This document shows, one piece after another, positions 27,500-36,397 of a DNA stretch of 64,000 nucleotides. The DNA lies in assembly GCF_044904675.1 (NCBI RefSeq), contig NZ_JADIKJ010000016.1, positions 1-64,000 of the forward strand, written 5' to 3'. This DNA is from Dyella_B jejuensis. Lineage in GTDB: Bacteria > Pseudomonadota > Gammaproteobacteria > Xanthomonadales > Rhodanobacteraceae. The translations under genes and the position numbers were made by a program. Below the pieces are notes generated by a model. It saw nothing but the letters and a program-made list of their open reading frames with translations, was not told where the DNA came from and made no database searches. Numbering within the stretch: position 1 is the stretch's first letter; every line of letters begins with the position of its first letter.

Positions 27500-27893
27500 G
27501 TTTATCCCCTGGGCCGGCATGCGGCCATTTAGATCGATCCATATCGCGGCGACACTAGCAGTTGCGAAGGCGCCCGTGCATGCCGCAACGCAATAGCGGA
27601 CTGGGTTCCTGATCAACTTATAGTCGGCAGCAGCTTGCCATGCGCCAGCATCTACCTATTGCGCAGGCCCGGCGTGGCGCTGTATTTGCACTGATGCCGT
27701 GGAACCTGTCGCTCTGGCGGCAGCAACCGGCCTTGCCGTGCCATGGAAGTGGATGGCGCGTGTCCTGCGCAGCGGCGGTGACAGGGGGAGTACTGTGAAC
27801 CTTGATCGAGGTAGGACAGAACGGTCCAGCTACGTCGGCGTCGTGGCGGCGATGTCGGAATCCAAATCGTTTCTTGAACAGAGGATCAGGATC
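27500..27893. other. Divergent promoter region of the mannosidase operon
   Basis: About 390 bp between the minus-strand mannosidase operon and the plus-strand DUF3471 gene. It should hold both promoters. I see no copy of the palindromes found upstream of the GH92 gene, so shared control is not supported by sequence. Confidence 0.4.
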
Positions 27894-28622
27894 ATGATGC
27901 TGAAACCCAGGCGGTGGGCGCGCATATCGGCCGCGGCAATGGCTTGTCTGGCGCTGGGGACGGCGGCCTTTGCCGCGCAGGTCAATCCGCCCAATGCCGG
28001 CGGCGTGGCTGCAAATGCATCCCTCGCCGTCAATCCTGCGCTGCTGGTGCACTACGTCGGCAACTATCAGTTCGGCCCGTATGCGCTGCTTTCGGTCGCA
28101 TTCGATGGCACGCAACTGACCATGCAGCTGACCGGCCAGCCGCCCGTGGCTATCTTCCCGCGTAACACGACGACGTTCTTCGCGAAGGAGGTCGATGCGC
28201 AAGTCAGTTTTGTGCAGGATGCGCAAGGCCATACCACCGCCCTGGTGCTGCACCAGCATGGCCGTGACATGACGGCTCCGCGGATCGATGACGCTGCCGC
28301 GCAGGACATCAACAACGCCTTGGCGGCGCGCGTCAACCACCAGCAGCCTTTTCCCGGCAGCGAAGCGGCCTTGCAGATCCTGTTGAGCGGAAACGACCGT
28401 TCGCCACGGCTGAGCCCGTCACTCGCCCAGGCCATGCGCGAGCAGAAGCCGCAGCTGGAAGCGTTCCTGGCGCGGCTTGGTCCGGTCCTGTCGCATGAGT
28501 TCGCCGGCGTGACGCCCCAGGGTTGGGACAAATATCTGGTTCGCCACGCTTCCGGCACGGAAGAAGTACTGTTCCTGCTCGATGCGCATGGAACCATCGT
28601 GGGTGCATTGCGCCGTCCGTAA
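27894..28622 (+). CDS. Secreted stand-alone DUF3471-domain protein
   Basis: A 242-residue exported protein with a signal peptide over residues 1-27 (ISAAAMACLALGTAAFA). Residues about 45-130 match the lipocalin-like DUF3471 domain (YVGNYQFGPYALLSVAFDG, then a PPVAIFPRN turn and HQHGRDMTAPRI). That domain normally forms the C-terminus of beta-lactamase-like serine hydrolases; here it occurs without the enzyme and is followed by a helical domain of about 90 residues. Two adjacent ATGs at 27894 and 27897 follow GAGGATCAGG. A role as a ligand-binding or inhibitor protein is guesswork. Confidence 0.72.
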   Translation: MMLKPRRWARISAAAMACLALGTAAFAAQVNPPNAGGVAANASLAVNPALLVHYVGNYQFGPYALLSVAFDGTQLTMQLTGQPPVAIFPRNTTTFFAKEVDAQVSFVQDAQGHTTALVLHQHGRDMTAPRIDDAAAQDINNALAARVNHQQPFPGSEAALQILLSGNDRSPRLSPSLAQAMREQKPQLEAFLARLGPVLSHEFAGVTPQGWDKYLVRHASGTEEVLFLLDAHGTIVGALRRP

Positions 28623-28725
28623 CCTCATCGGCGCCAAGCGCTGCCTGCGGCAATCTCTCTGATGGTGAGGCATTCCTCACATATCTATACTGGCCGTCCA
28701 TTGCCAGTGATTGGAGATCCACGCC

Positions 28726-29469
28726 ATGCCCCGCACCGACGTCACCATCAAGACCCGCGACGGTAACTGTCCGGCTTCGCTGTTTACGCCACACGGTGGA
28801 ACCGGGCCGTGGCCTGGCGTGGTCTTCTTCATGGATGGCCTGGGCATTCGTCCCACGCTCTGGGAGATGGGCCAGCACCTGGCCGACCGCGGCTATACGG
28901 TACTGTTGCCGGATCTCTATTACCGCGCCGGCCACTACGAACCGATGGTGCCTGCGCAGGTATTTGCCGATCCGGCGGCAAGGGAAGCACTGATGAAGTT
29001 CATCGGCAGCCTGGATCGCGACCGCAAGGTGTCCGATGCGGGCGCATGCATCGACTTCCTGTCCGATTGCCCGCAGGTGAAAGGCGACCGCTTCGGAGCG
29101 GTGGGTTACTGCATGGGCGGCAATGTGGCCCTGGTCGCTGCCGGTGCCTATCCGCATCGTTTCGCGGCGATTGCGTCGTTCCATGGCGGCGGCCTTGCCA
29201 CGGATCAGCCGGACAGCCCGCATCGCACGCTGCAAGGTGTGACCGGCCGCGTGTACGTCGCAGGCGCGGACGAGGACGCACATTTCACGGAGCAGGAGAA
29301 AGTGCTGCTCGAAAAATCCCTGGCCGCGGCAGGCGTGCCGCATCAGGTCGAAACCTATGCCGGCGCGCATCACGGTTATGCCGTGCCGGATCATCCCGCC
29401 TTCAACCCGCAAGCTGCCGAGCGGCATTGGCAGGCACTGTTCCAGCTGTTAGGCGATACGCTCGCCTGA
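28726..29469 (+). CDS. Dienelactone hydrolase-family protein
   Basis: A 247-residue cytoplasmic alpha/beta-hydrolase. The cysteine nucleophile is in GAVGYCMGGN and the catalytic histidine in AGAHHGYAVPDH, as in dienelactone hydrolases; the acid is likely the Asp in VAGADEDAHF. Such enzymes open lactones in aromatic degradation, but many genomic copies have other ester substrates, and no aromatic pathway genes lie beside it. The ATG at 28726 follows GGAGAT. Confidence 0.88.
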   Translation: MPRTDVTIKTRDGNCPASLFTPHGGTGPWPGVVFFMDGLGIRPTLWEMGQHLADRGYTVLLPDLYYRAGHYEPMVPAQVFADPAAREALMKFIGSLDRDRKVSDAGACIDFLSDCPQVKGDRFGAVGYCMGGNVALVAAGAYPHRFAAIASFHGGGLATDQPDSPHRTLQGVTGRVYVAGADEDAHFTEQEKVLLEKSLAAAGVPHQVETYAGAHHGYAVPDHPAFNPQAAERHWQALFQLLGDTLA

Positions 29470-29854
29470 TTGTTGCGCCGCCGTGCAGGATGCACGTTGC
29501 GCTATATAAGGCAGCCAGGACAGTGCCGTTCCATGTGCTCGCAGATCACGGCGATGGCGCCTCACCACGCCATCGCATGAAAGGCGCAAGGTTCGGTGGC
29601 TGAGCGTGAGGCCTGCGATCAGCGGATCACTCGTTATCGTCGGGCCGACGCCGGCCTGCGCGGCCGGACATCCACGGCAAGCGAGTGGCGTGGTTGAGAA
29701 AGCTCTGCTGTTCAGGGGTTTGCGGTACCTGGACTCATGGGCTGTCGGCGCGGAGCGGTGTTTCGTCCACGCTCCGTCATGAAAAGGTGTGGCGCGCTTT
29801 CACATGGACGCGATATTCGCGCGAGTAAATAGTGAACGACACGGAGGCTGCTCT
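29470..29854. other. Intergenic region upstream of the LOV kinase
   Basis: About 385 bp without a credible gene. Weak inverted repeats (ATGGCG...CGCCAT near 29550-29575) may end the upstream transcript; no T-run follows. The kinase promoter is expected in the last 100 bp but could not be assigned. Confidence 0.35.
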
Positions 29855-31465
29855 ATGAGCGAGCGCGTAGGTCCCCAAAGCGAAGGGCTGGGAGCCATCT
29901 CCCCTTTATCCCGATCCGTCGATATCGCCACGATGGCCAAGGCCATCGAAGCGAGCGGTATCGGCATGATCATTACCGATACGGCTGGCGATCGGCCCAT
30001 CTTGTACGCCAACGCCGCATTCCTGCGCATGACCGGCTATGAGCGCGACGAGGTGCTTGGACGCAACTGCCGTTTCCTGCAGGGGCCGGAAACCAGCAAG
30101 GAAACTATCCGGGAAATCGGCGACGCCTTGCAGCAGCAGCGCGAGGTATCGGTAGAGCTGATCAATTATCGCAAGGACGGCAGCGCCTTCTGGAACCTGC
30201 TGCATGTCTGCCCCATCCACGACGATGATGGCAAGCCGGCTTTTTTCTTCGGCTACCAGCGCGATATTTCGCTGCGCAAGGAGACCGCCGAAGCATTGCA
30301 GCAGGCGTTGCGGCTGGAGGCGCTCGGCAAGCTCACCGGCGGTGTCGCGCACGATTACAACAACCTGCTGCAGGTCATCCAGACGTCGCTGGAAGTGATC
30401 GAGTTGAGCGTGGCTTCGCATCAGGATATTGCCCGCCGCACCGCCGGGACCCTCGTCAATTGTCGCCGCGCCATCGATCGCGCCAGCATGCTCACCCGGC
30501 AACTGATGGTCTTTGCCAGGCGGCAAAAATTTTCCTCCACGCCCATCGACATCAACCAGCTGTTCGAGCGGCTGCGTAGCGTGCTCACGCAGGCACTGGG
30601 CGAGGAAGTGCAAGTACAGCTGCACCTGGAGCCGGCGTTGTGGCATTGCAGCGCCGATCCGGCGCAAGTCGAGCCGATCATCGTCAACATCGCGATCAAC
30701 TCGCGCGATGCAATGAAAGGCGCCGCGGACCAGCGCCTGGAGATCAGTACGTTCAACCGCGAGCTGTCCAAGGAGGAGGCGGCATTGCGCAGCGTGGAGG
30801 CGGGTCGTTATGTGGAGATAGTGATCGCCGATAACGGCCCGGGCATACCGCAAGGCATCCTCAATCGCGTGCTCGATCCGTTCTTCACCACCAAGACCGA
30901 AGGCAAGGGCGTCGGCTTGGGCCTGTCGGTGGCCTACGGCTTTGCCCGCCAATCCGGCGGCACGCTCTACATCGGCAGCAAGGAAGGCATGGGCACGTCG
31001 ATCCACATCCTGTTGCCTTACACGGATGCTCCGCTCGGCATGTCGTCGCCGCCGGCATCGGAACAAAAAGTCACGCTGCCCGCATCCCAGCCGCATATTC
31101 TGCTGGTGGAGGATCGCGTGGACGTGGCGTCCACGACCCGGCACATGCTCGAACTGCTGGGCTACGACGTAACCGTAGCCAACGATGCCGATTCGGCGTT
31201 GCAGGTGCTGGCGCAAGTCCCGGCTTTCGACCTGTTGCTTTCCGACGTGGTCATGCCCGGGGCCATGGATGGCATCGCGCTGGCGCGCAAGGCCGCCGGG
31301 CAATATCCGCACCTGCAGGTGCTGCTGGTGACCGGCTATGCCGATATTGGAGAGCAGGGCGACCTGGAATTTCCCGTGCTTTCCAAGCCTTATCAGCAGG
31401 CGGACCTTTCGCGCGCGCTGCGCGATATCCTGTTCCGCAACGCCGGCGCGCGATCCGTGTCCTGA
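29855..31465 (+). CDS. LOV blue-light sensor hybrid histidine kinase
   Basis: A 536-residue soluble photoreceptor kinase. Residues about 25-140 form a LOV (PAS) domain: the photoactive Cys72 is in GRNCRFLQG, with FMN-contacting Asn104 and Asn114 (INYRKDGSAFWN) and Gln135 (GYQRDIS), so blue-light adduct formation is predicted. A HisKA-type phosphoacceptor follows, His166 in GGVAHDYNN, then an ATP-binding domain (N box IVNIAINSRDAM, G1 ADNGPGIP, FFTTK, GVGLGLS). A receiver domain at the C-terminus has phosphoacceptor Asp464 (LLLSDVVMPG) and Lys511. The ATG at 29855 follows GGAGG. No separate response-regulator gene is adjacent. Confidence 0.93.
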   Translation: MSERVGPQSEGLGAISPLSRSVDIATMAKAIEASGIGMIITDTAGDRPILYANAAFLRMTGYERDEVLGRNCRFLQGPETSKETIREIGDALQQQREVSVELINYRKDGSAFWNLLHVCPIHDDDGKPAFFFGYQRDISLRKETAEALQQALRLEALGKLTGGVAHDYNNLLQVIQTSLEVIELSVASHQDIARRTAGTLVNCRRAIDRASMLTRQLMVFARRQKFSSTPIDINQLFERLRSVLTQALGEEVQVQLHLEPALWHCSADPAQVEPIIVNIAINSRDAMKGAADQRLEISTFNRELSKEEAALRSVEAGRYVEIVIADNGPGIPQGILNRVLDPFFTTKTEGKGVGLGLSVAYGFARQSGGTLYIGSKEGMGTSIHILLPYTDAPLGMSSPPASEQKVTLPASQPHILLVEDRVDVASTTRHMLELLGYDVTVANDADSALQVLAQVPAFDLLLSDVVMPGAMDGIALARKAAGQYPHLQVLLVTGYADIGEQGDLEFPVLSKPYQQADLSRALRDILFRNAGARSVS

Positions 31466-31623
31466 GTTCGGCGCGCAATAATCCTTGCGAAGATCGCCTT
31501 GGCAGCGCGCCGTACACAAAAAAAAGAGCCTGCCTAACGCCGAGTAAACCGCCATGCGGGCGGTCACAGCGGTTTCAGGCGGCACGGTAGACGATGAACT
31601 CCCCTTCGTTGAGGGTTCATCGC

Positions 31624-32010
31624 ATGAAAACTGTCGCAAGTTTCGCCATGGTCGCGGTCGCTACGGTCGCTTTCGCCATGTCATCGCCGCGCGCCGAAGC
31701 TCAGGTCGCGGTGGGCGTGAACATCGGACCGGCACCGGTCTGTCCCTACGGCTATTACGACTATGCTCCGTACTCCTGTGCGCCATACGGCTATTACGGA
31801 CCGGAATGGTTCAATGGCGGCGTCTTCATCGGCGCCGGTCCCTGGTACCGTGGCCCGGCGCATTTCCGCGGTCATGTCGATAATCGTTTCGATGTGCGTG
31901 GCGGCTACCACGGGCCGATGCCGCAACATGGCGAACGTCCGGCACCCCATCCGGGTGGTGGTTTCCATGGCAACGAAATGCGCGATGGACGCGGCCATGT
32001 CGTGCATTGA
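31624..32010 (+). CDS. Small secreted Tyr/Gly/Pro/His-rich protein
   Basis: A 128-residue exported protein with a signal peptide (MKTVASFAMVAVATVAFA, cleavage near residue 26). The mature part starts VAVGVNIGPAPVCPYGYYDY and is rich in Tyr, Gly, Pro and His, with two cysteines probably disulfide-linked. Similar proteins are frequent in beta- and gammaproteobacteria and have no assigned function. GAGGG precedes the ATG at 31624. A hairpin at 32045-32064 may end its transcript. Confidence 0.75.
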   Translation: MKTVASFAMVAVATVAFAMSSPRAEAQVAVGVNIGPAPVCPYGYYDYAPYSCAPYGYYGPEWFNGGVFIGAGPWYRGPAHFRGHVDNRFDVRGGYHGPMPQHGERPAPHPGGGFHGNEMRDGRGHVVH

Positions 32011-32044
32011 TGCACGGATGTAGACGTCCAGACCCGATTGCATC

Positions 32045-32064
32045 GCGCCCGCGCAAGCGGGCGC
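32045..32064. terminator. Hairpin between convergent genes
   Basis: GCGCCCGC-GCAA-GCGGGCGC, perfect 8-bp stem with a GCAA tetraloop, between the secreted protein gene (plus) and the TetR gene (minus). It is suited to act in both directions; no strong T-run. Confidence 0.5.
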
Positions 32065-32070
32065 TGCTCT

Positions 32071-32688
32071 TCAGGCGTAATAGGCCAGGAACATGTCCAC
32101 CGCCGATTCGGTAACCCGTTTTTGCGCAGCCGCATCCAGCGGTGGTTGCGCCAGGGTGATCTGCGGCCAGAACGCAAAGCCTTTGATCATCCCTTGCAAC
32201 TGGTGCGACGCGAAGGCCGGATCCTCGATTTTCAGCCGCCCGGCGGCGGCGGCGGCGCGCAGCCACATCGTCAAGCCTTCTTCGCGTTCGCTCATGCGCG
32301 CCACCATGTCCCTGGCACGCTCGGGCGAGTGGATGCCTGCGGCAATCGCCATGCGCGCCAGCGAAACAAACGCTTCGTCAGCGAGCAGGCGGAATTTTTG
32401 CGCAAGCAGATCCAGCAACTGGTCGCGTAGCGGGCGGTCGCCGTGAAAAGCGAGGTCTTCGCCGGCAATGCTGGCATCCCACAACTGCTGCAGGATTTCG
32501 GCGAACAACGCTTCCTTGCTGGGGAAATGGTTGTACACGGTGCGCTTGGAAGCGCCGGCCCGTGCAGCGATACGGTCCATGCTGGTGGATTCGTAGCCAG
32601 AGGCCCTGAATTCATCGATCGCCGCCTCGATGATGGCGCGGCGCTTGCGGTCGGTAAGGCGTGGGACGGAGTCGGCGGCATTCGGCAT
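32071..32688 (-). CDS. TetR-family transcriptional repressor
   Basis: A 205-residue regulator. The N-terminal helix-turn-helix is typical (STSMDRIAARAGASKRTVYNHFPSKEALF), and the C-terminal ligand domain is of the kind seen in solvent- or toxin-responsive members. It is divergent from a metallohydrolase gene, with a palindromic operator between them. No ribosome-binding site precedes the ATG; a good -10 box lies six bases before it, suggesting a leaderless transcript. Confidence 0.9.
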   Translation of the reverse strand: MPNAADSVPRLTDRKRRAIIEAAIDEFRASGYESTSMDRIAARAGASKRTVYNHFPSKEALFAEILQQLWDASIAGEDLAFHGDRPLRDQLLDLLAQKFRLLADEAFVSLARMAIAAGIHSPERARDMVARMSEREEGLTMWLRAAAAAGRLKIEDPAFASHQLQGMIKGFAFWPQITLAQPPLDAAAQKRVTESAVDMFLAYYA

Positions 32689-32694
32689 GCACGG

Positions 32695-32723
32695 ATTTTA
32701 CACCGACAAGTTTACTTTTGTAA
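32695..32723 (-). promoter_or_regulatory. Predicted promoter of the TetR gene (leaderless)
   Basis: On the minus strand TTACAA (32718-32723) and TAAAAT (32695-32700) are separated by 17 bp. The -10 box is six bases from the ATG, so the expected start site is at or next to the A of the start codon. Confidence 0.5.
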
Positions 32724-32726
32724 GAA

Positions 32727-32753
32727 ATAAACTACACTGTTTAGTGTATTTAT
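32727..32753. promoter_or_regulatory. Palindromic TetR operator
   Basis: TACACT-GTTT-AGTGTA (32733-32748), extended on both sides by ATAAA/TTTAT with one unpaired base. It lies between the divergent TetR and metallohydrolase starts and next to the predicted -35 box of the TetR gene, the usual place for an operator controlling both genes. Confidence 0.65.
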
Positions 32754-32777
32754 CTTCCATCTGGGAGTGCTACGCCC

Positions 32778-33860
32778 ATGTCCAAGCCGTTCCGATCGAG
32801 CGTTTCCCTGTATCGGCATTCGCCGCAACACCATGGTGGCCGCTTCCGCAATCCGAAGCCGCGTGCTCCGCAAAGCCTGAGCAAGGCACTGCGCATCATC
32901 TGGAACGCGCTTTTCAACAAGCCGGCGGGCACGACGCCGGCCGTCCCGCTGCCGGTGCAGGCATTGAGCCGCGCGCAGCTGGCGGCAGCGCCCGATCGCA
33001 GCCTGTTCCGGCTCGGACACTCCACCGTGTTGTTGAAGCTGCGCGGCGGCTATTGGCTCACCGACCCGGTATTCGGCGAGCGCGCTTCGCCATTCCGGTG
33101 GGTAGGGCCGAAACGTTTCCACCAGCCGCCGATAGCGCTGGAGGAGCTGCCGTCGATCCGCGGCGTCATCGTGTCCCACGATCATTACGATCACCTCGAT
33201 CGAACCACCATCCAGCGGCTGGCCGACACAACAGGCATATTCCTGACGCCTTTGGGCGTAGGCGACCGGTTGCTCGATTGGGGCGTGGACCCCGCCAAGG
33301 TGCACCAGCTGGACTGGTGGGAAAGCATCGAGGTCGACGGACTGTCCATGACGGCCACGCCGGCGCAGCATTTTTCCGGCCGGGGCCTGTTCGACGGCAA
33401 CCGCACCTTATGGGCGTCCTGGGTCATCGTCGATGACGCGCTGCGCATGTTTTTCAGCGGCGATACGGGCTACTTCGACGGGTTCAAGATCATCGGCGAA
33501 CGGCTCGGCCCATTCGATCTCACGTTGATGGAAACCGGAGCCTACGACGCGCAATGGCCGCACGTGCACATGCAGCCGGAGCACATGGTGCAGGCCCATC
33601 TGGACCTGCGCGGTCGCTGGCTGTTGCCGATACACAACGGCACGTTCGACCTGGCCTTTCATCCCTGGCAGGAACCGTTCGAACGTGTCACCGCATTGGC
33701 CGCCCAGCATGGCATCGCCCTGGCGACACCGCGCATGGGCGAGCGCCTGGACCTGGCCTCGCCGCACACGGGAGAGCGCTGGTGGCGGCAAGCGGCCAAG
33801 CTCGCCGATGATCGATGGAAAGATCCGCTACTGGCTAAGCAGGAAAGCGCGCGCCGCTGA
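32778..33860 (+). CDS. Metallo-beta-lactamase-fold hydrolase, NAPE-PLD/UlaG-like
   Basis: A 360-residue metal-dependent hydrolase. The signature SHDHYDHLD (His134, His136, Asp138, His139) binds two metals; GDTGYF and the C-terminal PIHNGTF supply other ligands. The layout (GHSTVLLKL, then DPVFGERASP) matches bacterial relatives of N-acyl-phosphatidylethanolamine phospholipase D, which act on phosphodiesters or lipids. No signal peptide. It is likely repressed by the divergent TetR protein and induced by its ligand. Confidence 0.88.
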   Translation: MSKPFRSSVSLYRHSPQHHGGRFRNPKPRAPQSLSKALRIIWNALFNKPAGTTPAVPLPVQALSRAQLAAAPDRSLFRLGHSTVLLKLRGGYWLTDPVFGERASPFRWVGPKRFHQPPIALEELPSIRGVIVSHDHYDHLDRTTIQRLADTTGIFLTPLGVGDRLLDWGVDPAKVHQLDWWESIEVDGLSMTATPAQHFSGRGLFDGNRTLWASWVIVDDALRMFFSGDTGYFDGFKIIGERLGPFDLTLMETGAYDAQWPHVHMQPEHMVQAHLDLRGRWLLPIHNGTFDLAFHPWQEPFERVTALAAQHGIALATPRMGERLDLASPHTGERWWRQAAKLADDRWKDPLLAKQESARR

Positions 33861-33885
33861 GGGTGTCGCGCTCCCATCCCGGCGC

Positions 33886-34132
33886 TTAAGGATGCTCTGA
33901 TCCATGCTACGTAGGCGTCACCGGCTCTGTCTGTTCGCAGACCGAAGGGATGCGGACAGACAGAGCTGGCCCCAACATGTTGAATTTAAAGTGATGGGGT
34001 GATGTCCAGAAGGCTCGCAGAGTGCGCCGCGCGGCTTGGCAAGACGGCCAGTCTTCCCGGCGCTGCACCACACACTCTGCGAGCCTTCTGGTCATCATGC
34101 CGCCTGCGTAGCATGGATCAGAGCATCCTTAA
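33886..34132. repeat. Nested-palindrome element, copy B (complete)
   Basis: Full-length copy of about 247 bp. Outer inverted repeats of 26 bp are perfect (33886-33911 against 34107-34132; core GATGCTCTGATCCATGCTAC) and extend to 32 bp with one mismatch. Inside lie an inverted repeat GGCTCTGTCTGT/ACAGACAGAGCT, a hairpin AAGACGGCCAGTCTT, and a 17-bp inner repeat AGAAGGCTCGCAGAGTG/CACTCTGCGAGCCTTCT. No open frame; probably a non-autonomous mobile element. Confidence 0.8.
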
Positions 34133-34228
34133 GTTTGGCGACAGTCGTGCTTCATGTAGCTTGGCAGGACTCTTGCATCGGTTCTGACTGGTGGGCTCGC
34201 CCCGTACAGCCCGATGCAGGACGACACG

Positions 34229-36397
34229 ATGCTTTTCCGGCGTTTTCCGGAAGCGATATGGCAGGGTCTGGGCGCGCTTGTGCTGACAGGCGCGCTGTCG
34301 TTTTATGCCATCGTGCTGGCCCGGTCCACGCATAGCCCGCCCTCGCTCTGGCTTGCCAATGGCGCCCTGATCGGTTGGCTGGTGCGCAAGCCGCTGGCCG
34401 ACAGCTGGCCGTTGCTGCTGGCCGGATCGCTCGGTGTCGTGGGCGCCAAGCAACTGCTTGGTGATCCGCTCGGCAGCAGCCTGTTTATCGGGCTATGCGA
34501 CGCCGTAGAAATGCTGCTGGTAAGCACGGCGATCCGTCGTCGTTTTCCGGCGATCACCACCGAAACCCGCTTCCTGGAACTTGCGCGGGTCGGCTTGCTC
34601 AGCGCCCTGGCCGGTTGCGGCCTATGCACCTTCGGGATCGTATCCATCCAGCACTTCTGGCCGAATATGGCTTTCTGGGCCAGCTTCAGCACGGTATTCC
34701 GCGCGCATTTCCTGGGGATGGTCATCGCCGCAAGCACGTCGCTGGTAGTGGCGAGCAAGGGGTGGCGGTGGTCGGAACCGGTCGGCAAGCCCTGGACGCT
34801 GGTGCGCGACCTGTCATTGCTGGCAGTGATGACCGCCGCAGTCTTTGCCCAATTGCGGTTTCCGCTGTTGTTCCTGATCTATCCACCGCTGCTGCTGGTG
34901 GTGTTTCGCCATCGCTTCGCCGGCATGGTCATCGGCATGGCGATTATCGCGTTGATCACCACGGTCGCCACCACGCTGAACCTCGGGCCATTCAACCTGG
35001 TGACCGGTGACACGGTCGCGTTGCGCGTGGTGATGTCGCAAGTGTTCATCGGCGCCTCCTGCCTGGTCGCACTTCCGGTGGTCTTCGCGCTGGCCGAACA
35101 CGACCGCCTGCAGCTGGGCGTTCGCGAAAGCAAGCTGCGCTATCGGATGCTGGCGGACAACAGCGGCGACCTGGTGATGCGGATCCGGCCCAATGGCGAC
35201 CGACAATATGTCTCACCCTCGGTCAAGGAGCTGCTGGGTTGGGAAGTGGATGATTTCCTCAAGCCGCGGCCGGACCTGATCCATCCCGAAGATCGCGAGC
35301 GCATCGCGGACGTGGTGCGCACGCTGCATGCCGAGGGCGGCACGACCACGGCCACTTACCGCCTGCGGCACAAGGATGGGCACTATCTCTGGATCGAAGC
35401 GTTCGCGCGGCTGGTCGCCAGCCCGGACGACGATGGCACGATGGAAATCATCTACACCGGACGTGACGTCACCGAGCGCGTGCGCGTGGAGCAGGCGCTG
35501 ATGGAGAGCCAGGCGCAACTGCGCACCATCACCGACAATGTACCGGCGGTGATCGCAAGGCTGGACATGCAACAGCGCTATACCTACATCAATCGTTTCG
35601 TCGAAGAGATATCGGGCGAATCGCCGGCAAGCATGATCGGCCGCACCATCCGGGAAGTACGCGGCGAGGTGGTCTATGGCCAGTTGCAGGACCACCTGCG
35701 GCGGGCCTATGCGGGCGAATCCGTCTTGTTTGAATATGAGGCCACGTACCTGGGCAAGCTGCATCAGTTCCAGGCCCATTACGTGCCGGACCGCGACGGT
35801 GACGGCGTGGTGCGCGGCCTCTATGCGCTGACCACCGAAATCACCCACATCAAGAATGTGGAGCGCGAACTGCTGCGCCTCGCGCACCAGGATTCGCTCA
35901 CGGGCCTGGCCAATCGCCGCTATTTCAGCGAGCACGCCTCGTATAAATTGCGGCAGGCAAGCCAGCGCGGCACGCCGATTTTGCTGGCGCTGGTGGACAT
36001 CGACAACTTCAAGTCCATCAACGATACCTATGGCCATGCCACGGGCGACGCCGTACTTGCCGAAGTAGGCACGTGCCTGCGGCGGCTGATGGGGAAAGGC
36101 GAGGTGGTCGCGCGCATCGGCGGCGACGAATTCGTCGTGCTATGCGACGACGTGGTCAACGAAAAAAGTGCCAGGGCCTTCGTGCATGCCTTGTGGGAGC
36201 GATTGCACATGACGGTCACGGTAGGCGGAGCGTGCGTGGACGTGCGCATGAGCATCGGGGCGGCGATCTGCACCGGTGAGTTAACCGATGACGTGCTGAT
36301 GAAGCTTGCCGACGATGCCTTGTACATGGCCAAGGATGGCGGCCGCAATACCTACCGGTTCCTTACCCGCGGCCTTGAATCGGAGGAGGCGCGATGA
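34229..36397 (+). CDS. MASE1-PAS-PAS-GGDEF membrane diguanylate cyclase
   Basis: A 722-residue protein. About residues 10-300 form a MASE1-like membrane sensor of eight or so helices (SLWLANGALIGWLVRKP is characteristic). Two PAS domains follow (LRYRMLADNSGDLVMRI with PAC segment YTGRDVTERVR, and LRTITDNVPAVIARLD), then a GGDEF domain with intact GGDEF and DIDNFKSINDTYGHATGD. No RxxD inhibitory site is present (GKGE instead). The ATG at 34229 has AGGA 8 nt upstream; an ATG five codons earlier does not. Its stop overlaps the EAL gene start by ATGA. Confidence 0.92.
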   Translation: MLFRRFPEAIWQGLGALVLTGALSFYAIVLARSTHSPPSLWLANGALIGWLVRKPLADSWPLLLAGSLGVVGAKQLLGDPLGSSLFIGLCDAVEMLLVSTAIRRRFPAITTETRFLELARVGLLSALAGCGLCTFGIVSIQHFWPNMAFWASFSTVFRAHFLGMVIAASTSLVVASKGWRWSEPVGKPWTLVRDLSLLAVMTAAVFAQLRFPLLFLIYPPLLLVVFRHRFAGMVIGMAIIALITTVATTLNLGPFNLVTGDTVALRVVMSQVFIGASCLVALPVVFALAEHDRLQLGVRESKLRYRMLADNSGDLVMRIRPNGDRQYVSPSVKELLGWEVDDFLKPRPDLIHPEDRERIADVVRTLHAEGGTTTATYRLRHKDGHYLWIEAFARLVASPDDDGTMEIIYTGRDVTERVRVEQALMESQAQLRTITDNVPAVIARLDMQQRYTYINRFVEEISGESPASMIGRTIREVRGEVVYGQLQDHLRRAYAGESVLFEYEATYLGKLHQFQAHYVPDRDGDGVVRGLYALTTEITHIKNVERELLRLAHQDSLTGLANRRYFSEHASYKLRQASQRGTPILLALVDIDNFKSINDTYGHATGDAVLAEVGTCLRRLMGKGEVVARIGGDEFVVLCDDVVNEKSARAFVHALWERLHMTVTVGGACVDVRMSIGAAICTGELTDDVLMKLADDALYMAKDGGRNTYRFLTRGLESEEAR

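Noticed and set aside
29906..31639. Long minus-strand frame (577 codons) opposite the LOV kinase
   Set aside because: The plus strand encodes every LOV, kinase and receiver motif in order; the antisense frame is a GC artefact.
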